DNA of 64,000 bases from Macrotrachela quadricornifera (taxonomy: Eukaryota > Rotifera > Eurotatoria > Philodinida > Philodinidae): positions 276,051 through 340,050 of the forward strand of contig JAJEKB010020725.1 in NCBI GenBank assembly GCA_022393335.1, given 5' to 3'. Shown in pieces: positions 1 through 10,384 of the stretch. How positions within the stretch are numbered: the stretch's first letter is position 1; each line of letters opens with the position of its first letter. The notes beneath the pieces are model-generated. The model searched no databases. It was not told the origin of the DNA and saw nothing but the letters and a program-made list of their open reading frames with translations. The position numbers and the translations under genes are program-made.

Positions 1-104
1 CGAACCCGAACCCTAAACCCGAACCCGAACCCGAACCCGAACCCTGAGACCAAACCCGAACCCGAACTCACCGAACCCGAACGTTCGGGTTCGGTGCATG
101 CCTA
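1..104. repeat. CCCGAA hexamer tract ending in a 28-bp palindrome; possible hAT element end
   Basis: Positions 1-68 hold irregular tandem CCCGAA/CCCTAA-like hexamers. Positions 69-96 form a perfect 28-bp palindrome centred on 82/83. Read on the minus strand from 104, the tract starts TAGGCATGCACCGAACCCG, which resembles the TAG-plus-GC-hexamer ends of hAT elements. The other end would lie outside the window, so no target duplication can be checked. A degenerate telomere-like tract is the alternative. Confidence 0.45.
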
Positions 105-3100
105 CATATTCTTCGTTAAATTTTTCTCCTGAACTTTTTACAGAGATACTTTTCATCAAGTTTTGTAGAGAATTTCATGGCGCATCTTTTGCAAAAACAA
201 TCAGATCAAACGGTTGAAAAGAAAAAAAAGTTATAGACAAAATACGAAGGGATCAGAACTTACGCCACACCCTTTATGTGTTGTTTCTCTGTTGGACAGT
301 CGAGAAAATTATTCAATGACAAATACAATCTCGAATCTTTCTATTTATTCCAGAGTATTATTACGAAATCTTCTCTTTTTCTGACTGATATTATTCGAAT
401 TCTTGGTCAATGTTTTCCTTTGATCAATTTAATTCAATTAAAAGTAGAGTCATTTTCGTGTATTGTGGAAGAGAATTCTTCTTCAACCAAACAAATCTAA
501 TGTTTGAGAATTTGAAATGATCCAATCGAAGAAAATCCACTGATATATTCCTATCAATGGAAGATGAAATAATCAGATTTGTTGATTTTTTCTCTGGTGA
601 GAATGATGAACAGAAAAGAAATGTGTTTATCCTTGAATAAGAATACAGTTGAATCACCACATTTCATTGGAAAGTTTCGAAATATTCAATAAGAAGTGAT
701 TGAATCTGATCTCATGCAAGCAATTCAACTCGAAATAATCCAAAGTAACAAACTCTACTCGTCGTTCAAAAATAAAAATCTTTCTTCGATGCTTCTCATT
801 AATTTTGATTGATTGAAATGAGATTGTCCCGAGATTTCATTAGGAACTTCTCTTCATTTGACACAAATAGTTTAATCAAAGAAAAAAATGTTCAAATGAA
901 CATTGAGATCTATGTTTATGATCGTAGATAGAGTTAGACTTCATTTAAACGGATCAATTCTAGTTGTTACTCGTTGTAAAATGATTTTCTACGAATAAAA
1001 ACAGTTCAAGAGAATTTTCCATGATCTAAACGAAAGATTCTTCTAGTTTTGTTTCATCAAAGATCACTTATTCAATGCAAACTTCATTCGAGCTCATTTG
1101 AGATGAGTTTTAGAGAGGAATCGTTCGAATTTGTTCAATGAAATTGTCTTCTATTACATCTTAGATTAGTTTAACTAAAGTTTCGATGATTTCATTAAAA
1201 AAAAAGTTTTTCTATTATTCGATAGAATGATTGTTTTTCTCTTTACGATCAAAAGTCAAAATCAATTGAATACAGAGTGACATATTTAGAGAAGCTTTCA
1301 GTGATATTAGAAGAAATTTCATTGAGAAATAAACGAGATCGTTTTTCAATCGTATCTGTATCTATCGAAATCAATTCTGAATAATTGCTCTGACGATTTC
1401 ATGAGATGTGTAAGGATAAGTTTTCGAAAAACAAATCAATCAAGGATCATTTCATTTTTATAGCAAAGAATTTCAACATGAAGGAAATGAAGACATCTTC
1501 GTTTTTTCTCTTATTTGATTAAAAAGAATATTTATCTAAGATTTCGAACTGAATTCCTCCAGGATGATCAGAATAAAATCAAATGATTTCAAGGTCACTT
1601 CAAACAGTTTGGTCAAGAGAGAGAACAAAGACAATCAGGAAGATGAAAACAGAATAGAAAGAAAACACGAGAATCCTAAAGGTGAACAGCGACAAAGCAG
1701 ACAGTAATAGCAGAAACGATGCGAATGGTGTGCGAACAATATGCCTGTAACAATGTCCATCTTATACAGAGAGACTAAGTCACTCCAATAGAAAAAAAGA
1801 AAGTTTTTTTTTTTAATATCAATTCAATTCGAATGCTTTTAATCGAGAGAAAAACAAATAAGTTGCAATGTGAAAACGTCGACGAAAATACTTCTATAAA
1901 ATCATATCTAACAAATTCAATCAAATTTTCTTTATAAGATTCAGTTTTTTGAAAATAAAAATAATTTGATCAAAATCTAGTGTATTCTTTTCAAAGAAAA
2001 TGCAAAGTTTTTCTTTTTTTCTTTGATGAGTCTTAGTAGGAAACATTTCATTTAATAGATAGATCTAAACGATTCTTATTTCTACGAACAAATATCAATC
2101 AAATGAGAATGTTCTTTTTTGAAGAGAAGAATCTATTTTTCGCGACGATATCATGGTTTATCCAGTAGTGTCAAACTTCAAAGTTGAATTCAAGTATTAA
2201 ATAAATAGAGAAAATGTCTGATTTAAAGTATCTATCCAGAAAGAAGATTGCTCTTTGTCATATCTAGATTGGAGATAGATCTTCTTGAAGAAAAAGCAGC
2301 TTGATGAAGAAGACTTTCTATTGATTTATTTGAAATAAAGAATTTTTTCAAGAACATTGTCGAAAAGAGATTTTGAATAAAAAGAAAAATCTTTGATATT
2401 TGCTCAGATGTGAAAGAATTTGTTCGAAAGTGAAAAAGAACTTTTCCATTGATATTCGATATTCGATAGGTGCCGAAGAAAAAAGATTCATTGACATAAT
2501 AGATTGTATTTGATCATTATTGAAAAGAAAAGTGTTTCTGATCATTTGTTCTGAAAAGATCTAAAGAAGAATTATTTTCAAATGTCTTTATCTGTTTGAA
2601 AAGATCATCAATGAGATTTCTCTTTTATCTCGAAAGAAAAATCATTCCACGTATTTGAATTGATTTAAAGGAAACAAACATCTGAAAATCTATTCGAGGG
2701 AGAGAAAACATTTCAACGAGTAAAGAATAAAGTGAAGTTAAAATAAATTAATATTTGTAGTCGTTTTCGAATAAATGAAAAGCATAATTCGACGTAAATG
2801 ATATGATCAAGAAATATTTGATAATTGATTTTCACAGAATAATCTTTCTCCTTTCTAGAACTTTCATTTGAACTAGTTATTCATCGATGATTTTCTTTTC
2901 TTTATTATAGAAAAGTTCATCATTTTCAAATTAAATTCCTCACATAATTGATGGAAAAATCTTTCCGGATAAATTTCTTTTTCTAAAATAAAGAGGAAAT
3001 TTTTGAAAATAGGTGTGATGGAAAGAATGAAAATATTTCATTTTGATCACTTTCGAAAAACAAAGGGGGGGAAGAAGTGAATTTGAAATAGATTGAATTG

Positions 3101-3317
3101 ATCTTCTTCAAGATGGAAGTCTTTTCAACGTGCAAATGATTGATTCCATTTTCATGAAGAAATATCAGATTCTTTTTCAAGAAAATTCTTCAAATATTTG
3201 TTAAACGACTGAAGAAATACATCAAGAAGAACTTTTTTCTTCGAAGTTATTCTCTTCATTTTGAGAAAATGTAATGATGAAAGAAATTTATTTCAAATAA
3301 AACAATTTCATTGATAT
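105..3317. other. AT-rich intergenic DNA without recognisable genes
   Basis: Both strands are full of stops and the longest frames (about 60-80 codons) have no family signature. The stretch is dominated by short GAAA/TTTC and ATCGA-type words, like the 25.5-35.7 kb stretch. Part of it (about 385-835) has a diverged copy near 50.1-50.5 kb, listed separately. Confidence 0.6.
385..835 (+). repeat. Diverged duplicate of the 50.1-50.5 kb segment (copy A)
   Basis: The order of short matching blocks (a block ending in AGAGAATTC, then TCTAATGT, GAATTTGAAAT, AAGAAAATCCACT, GAGAATGATGAA, CTTGAATAA, GAAATAATCCAAA) is also found at about 50,100-50,530 in the same orientation, with substitutions and small indels. 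Collinearity over more than 400 bp makes chance unlikely. No coding potential is evident in either copy. Confidence 0.6.
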
Positions 3318-3321
3318 ATTA

Positions 3322-3846
3322 GGGCGCGAACAGTCACTAGGATGCCCCATAGAACATAATATTATTCCAGGGAGGAGTATATAATGAATTTTATGCCAAA
3401 TGAAAGCTCATCAAAAATGGAATTTATTGGTACTACATAGTAAGGATTTTGTGAACTTTGTAATATCGAACTGGAGAAATTTTGAGAAATTTCATACATT
3501 TATGGTATGGAAAATATTTTTACATGATCCGCTAGAACTCGTCGAGCTCTACAAAATTTATGTATTGGAGATTTTTATTTAAAAACAGCGTGGAAAACTT
3601 CAGCACATAAGTTTTGTAGAGCTCGACAAGTTCTAGCGGATCATGTAAAAATATTTTCTATACTATAAATGTATGAAATTTCTCAAAATTTCTCCAGTTT
3701 GATATTACAAAGTTCACAAAATCCTTACTATGTAGTACCAATAAATTCCATTTTTGATGAGCTTTTATTTGGTATAAAATTCATTATATACTCCTCCCTG
3801 GAATAATATTATGTCCTATGGGGCATTCTAGTAACTGTTCACGCCC
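3322..3846. mobile_element. Foldback/MITE-like element with 242-bp inverted arms
   Basis: The left arm 3322-3563 and right arm 3605-3846 are inverted copies of equal length separated by a 41-bp loop. Eleven differences were counted between them, all transitions. The ends begin GGGCG(C/T)GAACAG. ATTA precedes the left end (3318-3321) and follows the right end (3847-3850), consistent with a 4-bp target-site duplication. No protein is encoded; it must move in trans if it is mobile. The superfamily is unknown to me. Confidence 0.85.
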
Positions 3847-3850
3847 ATTA

Positions 3851-4475
3851 GTTTAAACATATCGTTGAAATGGTCATCTATCTTTGGTTGTTCTTCGATG
3901 AAAATTTCAAAAGAAAAAACGAGATTAAATTCAATGTCATTTCTATTTATGGTCATAAAAAGTATTTAAATTGATTTGAAGAATGACTATTAAAAAACAA
4001 AGATTTTTAATCATCGATCGAATGTCATTGAAAATTGAAAATAGAAATGGATCAATTCTTTCGAACGATGATCGGACAAAGCAAATCTAATTTTTTCAAA
4101 ATTTTCATTTTATCAGTAGAGATACATTATCATCAAATATTTGAAGTTTGTTCGAACGAAACAAAATAATGACATCTTTATTATTTATTCGATTGGACAA
4201 ATTGATCATCGTTCTTAGAGATAGATAGATCGATTTTTCTAATTGACATCTAGGTGAAGAGAAGAAGTGAAAATCGATCAGATCAGAGAGAAGATAAAAG
4301 GATTTTTCTCAGATGATAAACAATGATCAATAAAAGATAGTCACATCTTCGATATGAGGTATACATCTGAATAGAATCACTGATCGTTTCACTTCATTGA
4401 ATCAACTACGAATAGATAAATCGCTGACACATTTATTAATCATCTTTATTTATCAAAAAAAAAACAATCTTTGAT
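3851..4475. other. Intergenic, no feature seen
   Basis: AT-rich DNA with stops in all frames; no repeat or motif was noticed before the nitrate reductase relic begins. Confidence 0.5.
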
Positions 4476-6750
4476 TTGTTTGTTATTTTCGAAGATATAT
4501 TGATGATCAGTGAAATAATAAATGAAGAAATTTCATCCGATGAAGTGTTATATCCATTACCTTTGAAATCGATCAAACCAAGTGAAATCTTAGAATGTGA
4601 TGAAAAAACAAGTGATAATCATGTAGCACGAGATAGTCGACTTAATCGTTTAACTGGAACTCAACTATTTAATAGTGAACCTCCTTTATCTGATTTCTAT
4701 TCAAATGGATTTCTTACTCCAACTGAACTTTCCTTTGGAAGAAATCATGGATCAGTTCCAAAAGTATCCGATGAAGATATTCCTCTTTCATGGATATTTT
4801 CTATAGAAGGATAAGTTCAAAATCCAATGACGATTAAATTAAGTGAACTTATTGAAAATTATCGTCAAATAAGCTTTTCAATAAGATTAGTTTGTGCTGG
4901 AAATCGACGTAAAGAACAAAATTTAATTCGAAAAGGCAAAGGTTTTAATTGGGAAAGTGAAGGTTTTAGTACAGTTTTATTTACAGGAGTTTTAGTTAAT
5001 CAAGTACTTAGTGAAACTAAAATAAAACAAAATGGAAAATATACGTGTGTGAATGATGGTGATCAATTACCTAATGGAAGTTATGGAACAAGTCTTCCTC
5101 TATCAATTATAATGAATCCTTCCAATGGAATAATCTTTGCTTGTCGGATGAATGGAGAATTATGATCAGCTGATCATGGACGTCCTTTACGTGTTGTTAT
5201 TCCGGGACCAATTGGTGGAAGATCTGTTAAATGGTTAAAGAAAATAATTATTACAGATAAACCAAGTGATAATTGGTATCATATCTTTGATAATTGAGTT
5301 TTACCAATAATGTTAGCACCTTCCATCGTTGATGAAGATAAATCATGGTGGAATGATGAACGATATACTATTTAGAATCGTAATATTCAAAGTGTTATTG
5401 GTTATCCTGCTCATGAAGAAATAGTTATATTGAAAATAATCAATCTTATCAAGTCAAAGGATATGTTTATAATGGAGGAGCAATTCGAGTTGGAAGAGTT
5501 AACATTTCTCTTGATCAAGGTCAATCATGGAAATTAACTTCTATTGATTATCCAGAAGATCGATGTAGAAAATTAAAGAAAACAGTTAATTATTTGGTGG
5601 ATTATTAGATATGTCACGGAGAGAAAAATGTTTTTGTTTGTGTTTTTCGAAGATTTCTATTGATATAAAAGATTTATGTCAAGTTAAAGATATTGTCGTA
5701 CGAGCAATGAATGAAAATATAAATATTCAACCTCGAGATATGTATTGGAATGTTCTTCCGATGTTAAATAATTCTTGGTTTAGATTAACTATTGAAGAGA
5801 AAGAAAAGAATTTAATCTTTCATCATCCATGTTTACCTGCTTTAATTAAAGGAGGATGGATGGAAGATGTTATCTCTAAAGGATTAAATATTCAACATGG
5901 ATTTTGAGGAAGTTATTTTTTTTTGAGAAACAAAATAAATCGTCAGATAATATCAAAATGACAAATGATTCAATTCATCGAATAATAACTGAAGAAGAAT
6001 TAGCAATGCATAATCACGATGGTGATGCTTGCTTTGCGGCTAATGGAAATGTTTATAATGCAAGTTCTTTTTTAAAAGACCATCCTGGTGGTGCCGATTT
6101 CATTATTTGAGCGAGTGGAACTGATGCAACACAAGATTTTCTTGCTATTCATAGTGATACTGCCAAAGATATGTTAACCAAATATCCTATTGGAATCCTT
6201 CAAACGAATCATTTAAATCATACGTACTATTCAAACGAGAATAATCAAATTTTTCTTAATCCAAAAAAATGGTCTGATACAAAAATAAAAGAAAAGAAAA
6301 TGATTAATCACGATACAGTTGATTTAACATTTCCATTAGATGACGCAAATCAACTGTTAGGTGTTTCAAAAGGAAAACATCTTCTACAGAAGATGTAAAT
6401 CATCAACAGGAAAATGTGTCATTAGACCATATACACCTGTTTCGCCAGTTGATCAACGAGGACAAGTCGAATTAATTATTAAACTTTATTTAGATTCGAT
6501 GAAGAAATCGGGAGGAAAAGTGTTTCTTTGTATCGATCAATTAAAACAAGGTAATTGTGTTCAATGTAAAGGATCTTTGGAGATATTGATTATCAAGGAA
6601 ATGGAATTCTCTCTTTCAAAGGAAATACTTTTCAAATCAATAAATTAACATTAATAGCTGGTGGAAGTGGAATATGACTTCTATTTATCAAATCTTTCGT
6701 TATGCATATGAAGATGGGATCGATTGTCATCTGATATAATTCTTCAATAT
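4476..6750 (+). pseudogene. Decayed eukaryotic assimilatory nitrate reductase
   Basis: Successive pieces follow the order of plant/fungal nitrate reductase. A molybdopterin domain (RLTGTQLFNSEPPL, FLTPTELSFGRNHGSVP, then LVCAGNRRKEQN and YGTSLPL) comes first, followed by a Mo-dimerisation region (GYVYNGGAIRVGRV, QPRDMYWNVL, GGWMEDV). Next is a cytochrome b5 domain (HNHDGDACFAANGNVYN, KDHPGGADFI, about 5990-6110), then FAD/NAD-reductase pieces (RPYTPVSP at 6424, an AGGSGI-like motif near 6657). The family reduces nitrate to nitrite with NAD(P)H in the cytosol. In-frame stops lie at 4812, 5163, 5295, 5373 and 6108, with frameshifts near 5420, 5905 and 6380. Two conserved Trp of the CFCWCFW-type segment are also lost. 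No intact protein can be made. Confidence 0.92.
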
Positions 6751-6980
6751 TTTGATTATATTCAGTTAAATCGAATTTACTAAGTGATAAATAACAAACT
6801 TTTATTTAGTAGATTTTTATTTCGACATTCTATTTAAGGAAAAAGATTTAATATCTAAACCAAATGGTTATCTTATTTATCTTAATCGTTTTAGTACAGA
6901 TATTTTTTTCGTTGTACACAAAATCCTGTTCTTTATTCAATATCAATATAAAACAAATAATGACAATAAAAAATAACACA
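6751..6980. other. Short spacer, possible last remnant of nitrate reductase
   Basis: A piece reading RKKDLISKPNGYL in the plus direction near 6838 could be the end of the reductase domain, but it is too short and degraded to claim. It is followed by the 3' end of the minus-strand protease. Confidence 0.3.
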
Positions 6981-8285
6981 CTATATGTGATGTAGTTCAT
7001 AATAATCACTTAATGGCTTTGGAAGATTTCCACCAAATAAATTCATATAATGTTCTTTTTGTTGATGATAATATTTTTGAAAAGCTGGATGATGAACACT
7101 CACGCCGTAATTGTATGAGACTGGTATTTGTCTTTCTTCATTGCAGGCTTTGCATTGATGTAGAAATCGAATGTTATCTAGATCAATTTGTGCTCGATTT
7201 GATGGAATAACATGGGTTAGACAATCTCGACAAGGTATAAATTCTCCACCAAAATGAATTAATATAAACTCAACTAAAGTTAATTGTTGGCCATTTGCAG
7301 TCGGTATATTCTCGTAAATATCAAAATTTGATTTTAATGTAACACCACCACTTGAGCCATGATAAAGATTTTCATTACTTAAAATACATTGAGAATTCGA
7401 AAAATCGCTATTTCGATATTCAAGATCTTCGATCCATTCATTAGAACTTTCATTTAATTTATATGGAGCAATAACACGACCATAAGAGACACAACGTCCA
7501 CCGAAACCATAAAATATGTTTTTCAATTCATCAAATGGAGGTAAAAATAACTCGTAATGGCGACGTCCACTCGACTCTTGAGTCGAAAATTCATTTCCTG
7601 GATGTGAGATTGTAATAATTGGATCATCAATTTGAACGTGTTGAATTGATGGTATGAATAATATTGAATTATTTGTTCGAACCTTTTCCGTTTCTTTCAC
7701 AACAACGAAATCTATCATATCAAAATCACCTGTAATTCCTAATATTGGATCCTTTTCAATATGATGTTCACGTATGTTAGAATATTTATTTGGATCAAAT
7801 AATGTTGCTTCAACAATATTAAGAGACATTATATTATTTCGTGCGTAAGCAAAGTCAAAATCATTATTCGTAACAGTGGTATATTGCTTTAGTAGAGACA
7901 GTGTAGAATAAATATCATTTGTTTCGGTAAATGATGAAGAAAGTTCGATTTGACCAATATTATGTTTATTGGTGGCAATTAAATTTCCACCGATGTAAAA
8001 ACCAGAACATGAACCTGTAGGTAAATAAAATCGAACAACACCATTTGCGATGCGCTGTAATCTACTACGATTATTATCGAAATAAAGATGAGCTTCATCA
8101 GAGATGTTTTCTTCTTTATAAATTAGTTCATCATTTTTTAATCGGGCGACGTCAAATATAAACGGACATGACATAGATAATTGTGAAGATGTTGATGAAA
8201 CATTAGTCTTGTCATGATAACAGATAACATCCAAAATAGTTCGTATATACCCCTGGAAAGCAAAACCTTGACTTTGTATTTTCAC
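6981..8285 (-). CDS. Trypsin-like serine protease with C-terminal CxxC pairs
   Basis: The 434-codon open frame has a chymotrypsin-fold signature. GSCSGFYIGGNLIATNKHN (residues about 91-109) carries the His (H108), DFDMIDFVVV (187-196) is a candidate Asp region (D192), and YHGSSGG (308-314) matches the GDSGG nucleophile loop with Ser312. The C-terminus adds C352xxC355 and C378xxC381, suggesting a zinc-ribbon-like knot. The frame opens at a GTG. The first ATG is codon 38 (8174), giving 397 residues, unless an upstream exon is spliced on; no ATG exists in frame before the upstream stop. No signal peptide is visible from codon 38. The first 43 bases of the frame lie inside the large inverted repeat, so the 5' end may have been rearranged. 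The substrate is unknown. Confidence 0.75.
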   Translation of the reverse strand: MKIQSQGFAFQGYIRTILDVICYHDKTNVSSTSSQLSMSCPFIFDVARLKNDELIYKEENISDEAHLYFDNNRSRLQRIANGVVRFYLPTGSCSGFYIGGNLIATNKHNIGQIELSSSFTETNDIYSTLSLLKQYTTVTNNDFDFAYARNNIMSLNIVEATLFDPNKYSNIREHHIEKDPILGITGDFDMIDFVVVKETEKVRTNNSILFIPSIQHVQIDDPIITISHPGNEFSTQESSGRRHYELFLPPFDELKNIFYGFGGRCVSYGRVIAPYKLNESSNEWIEDLEYRNSDFSNSQCILSNENLYHGSSGGVTLKSNFDIYENIPTANGQQLTLVEFILIHFGGEFIPCRDCLTHVIPSNRAQIDLDNIRFLHQCKACNEERQIPVSYNYGVSVHHPAFQKYYHQQKEHYMNLFGGNLPKPLSDYYELHHI

Positions 8286-9573
8286 TATTTTGTTATCATA
8301 ATAGAGTGTTCTTTGAAAAAGACTGACATATTCTGAGAGCCCGTGAAATGCTCTATCATCTTATATATTCGACTTATACTTTGAGCTAAGAAACTATCTC
8401 GAAAAATTGGGTTCAATCAACAGAACTTCATATACACATTCCCCAACTCTTGATTCGCTGGTACTCTAAAAAATAGTTTTGGCAATTTTTCATTACTGTT
8501 AAATGATCTTTCCGAAAAGCAAAATATGTGCTCTGATAGAGCATGAAATTGTCTATCACCCTGTATATTGACCTATATTTTTGGATTTATTCTTCAAGAA
8601 ATATTTTAAGAACAACACAAGAGTATCAACTGACAATTTCGAGAACGCGCTGTTTTTCTAATTTTTCACATGACGGCGAACATAAAAGGGAACTCTCTCA
8701 ATTCTAGTAATATCATTCTGGTAGATCGTGAAAATCTCTACCACCCTGTATACTTTCTTTGCTTGAATTCATGTGCGATAAACAAAAATAAGGTAATATT
8801 AAATGCATCTCTACCACAAACTCTGAACTGTATGAGCTAGTGTAGCATCACCATATTTCCTATTTTGCGATATTTATCCCCATAGAAATGACTTTATTCA
8901 AACCTTATGATATCGTTTGATAGTCCCTAGTTTTCTGAACAACTCCAATTGTGAAACAGACAAGCCGGAAAAGACTAATATCAAGAAGTGTGCGCATTTT
9001 ACTCGCTTTAATTGACATTCTATAAGTGAGGTATAGAACATAGAAAATACACAGCTCGACAGAGAATTTGACGCTCTATCAGAATATGTCATTACATCAG
9101 GAAAAACTGAAACTTGGCTCAACTAAACTTCGAGAAAAAAGGTGAAAAAAACGGTCACGAAAATTGTGCATTTCCGAAATTGTCAGTTGACACTCTTGTG
9201 TTGTTCTTAAAATATTTCTTGAAGAATAAATCCAAAAATATAGGTCAATATACAGGGTGATAGACAATTTTATGCTCTATCAGAGCACATATTTTGCTTT
9301 TCGGAAAGATCATTTAACAGTAATGAAAAATTGCCAAAACTATTTTTTAGAGTACCAGCGAATCAAGAGTTGGGGAATGTGTATATGAAGTTCTGTTGAT
9401 TGAACCCAATTTTTCGAGATAGTTTCTTAGCTCAAAGTATAAGTCGAATATATAAGATGATAGAGCATTTCACGGGCTCTCAGAATATGTCAGTCTTTTT
9501 CAAAGAACACTCTATTATGATAACAAAATAGTGAAAATACAAAGTCAAGGTTTTGCTTTCCAGGGGTATATAC
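8243..9573. repeat. Large inverted repeat, 399-bp arms, 533-bp loop
   Basis: The left arm 8243-8641 and right arm 9175-9573 are reverse complements of exactly equal length. One mismatch was noticed, a C/T transition in the block around 8541-8556. The loop 8642-9174 is not palindromic. The outer edge of the left arm is inside the protease reading frame, so the right arm carries an orphan copy of the first 43 bases of that frame. Near-identity implies a recent inverted duplication, foldback transposition, gene conversion or an assembly fold-back artefact. Confidence 0.88.
8336..9080. repeat. Array of hairpin motifs about 185-200 bp apart with covarying stems
   Basis: Copies lie at 8336-8354 (AGAGC/GCTCT), 8534-8558 (TGATAGA/TCTATCA), 8719-8743 (TGGTAGA/TCTACCA) and, on the minus strand, 9058-9080 (GATAGAG/CTCTGTC). 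All have an AT-rich loop, and the loops of the first three contain TGAAA. Mirror copies sit in the right arm near 9258-9282 and 9462-9480. Copies 2 and 3 are followed by CCCTGTATA. The A-T to G-C swap between copies 2 and 3 and the T-G wobble in the minus copy preserve pairing. Function unknown; it may be the sub-repeat structure of a non-autonomous element. Confidence 0.6.
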
Positions 9574-10036
9574 AAATAGAACTCGATCTCCGCTACAAGT
9601 TTATATAATCAAATCAGATTAAGATTGCGTAGTCTAAACGCACGACTCAGAACAAAAAAGTGGTGCGAGACTTAAGGCGTCCACTGTATTGTTTCTTTAG
9701 ATTCATCCACTGGTCTGATACGTTCACTATGTCTTCAAAATGGGGTGAATCATACACAGGCTTGACTTCTAGCTCATCAGATCCGATCAGTGGTCCATCG
9801 ATAAGTATAACTGGATCGTGTCCAATTTATTCCGACAAGAACTAGAGTGCGAATGAAACAGGAACTGTTACCTCTAATCCCGATGGTATCACACCATCTG
9901 TTGGTTTAAACGTGACCATACAGTTGTAATAAACACGCACGATTCTTAAGCTTATTCAAGAAAGTTTTTAAATTTATTGTAGATAGAACTGAAATATTTT
10001 CAAGAAAATAAATTTTTATATCTAGCGGAACTATTT
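9574..10036. other. Spacer with unrecognised open frame
   Basis: A plus-strand frame from about 9660 runs through a single TAG (9843) to about 9930 and is Ser/Thr-rich. No family is recognisable. It could be a relic of an extracellular domain. There is no supported gene here. Confidence 0.3.
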
Positions 10037-10384
10037 CTACAGTTTTTGACGAACATTTTCAAGGCTTGTTTGAAACATCACCATATAACGATGATTCAAC
10101 TCGAAAGAATGTCCACCAATGTCAATAGCATACTGATAATTCTCCATAGCCATGTGATACTGTTCAAGATCTTCGAATACTCTTGCTTTGTTACAATGAC
10201 TAATTGCCAATAACTGATGATTTTCAGGAAGATATTTGGCAAAGATATCTAGAGCTCGTTGATAGTAAAGAAGTGCATTAGTATAATCTTGAGTACTATG
10301 ATAAATTTCAGCCAAAACAAATGTTCCTATCTCGAAGTATTGAGTTTTCCATAAGAGTCGATTTTTCTGATCTGTGTGTAGCAA
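10037..10384 (-). pseudogene. Fragment of a TPR (kinesin-light-chain-like) protein
   Basis: The frame encodes about two and a half tetratricopeptide units. One reads IYHSTQDYTNALLYYQRAL, the next begins SHCNKARVFEDLEQYHMAM and ends YQYAID. The spacing and the Y..AL.YY..AL pattern fit TPR_12-type repeats, which scaffold protein-protein contacts. There is no ATG at the 5' end and only a few repeats remain, so this is a 3' fragment of a longer gene. It stops with the natural-looking end ENVRQKL. The upstream exons were not found. Confidence 0.6.

Noticed and set aside
1..68. Genuine telomere
   Set aside because: The hexamers are irregular, only about ten copies, and terminate in a palindrome typical of a transposon end; the window may also be cut arbitrarily here.
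3400..3582. 60-codon frame inside the foldback element
   Set aside because: It is a by-product of the inverted arm; no protein features and not preserved as a gene.
8534..8558. Hammerhead ribozyme candidate
   Set aside because: CTGATAGAG and GAAA resemble the core, but CTGATGA and the required GAAAC/cleavage-site arrangement are absent.
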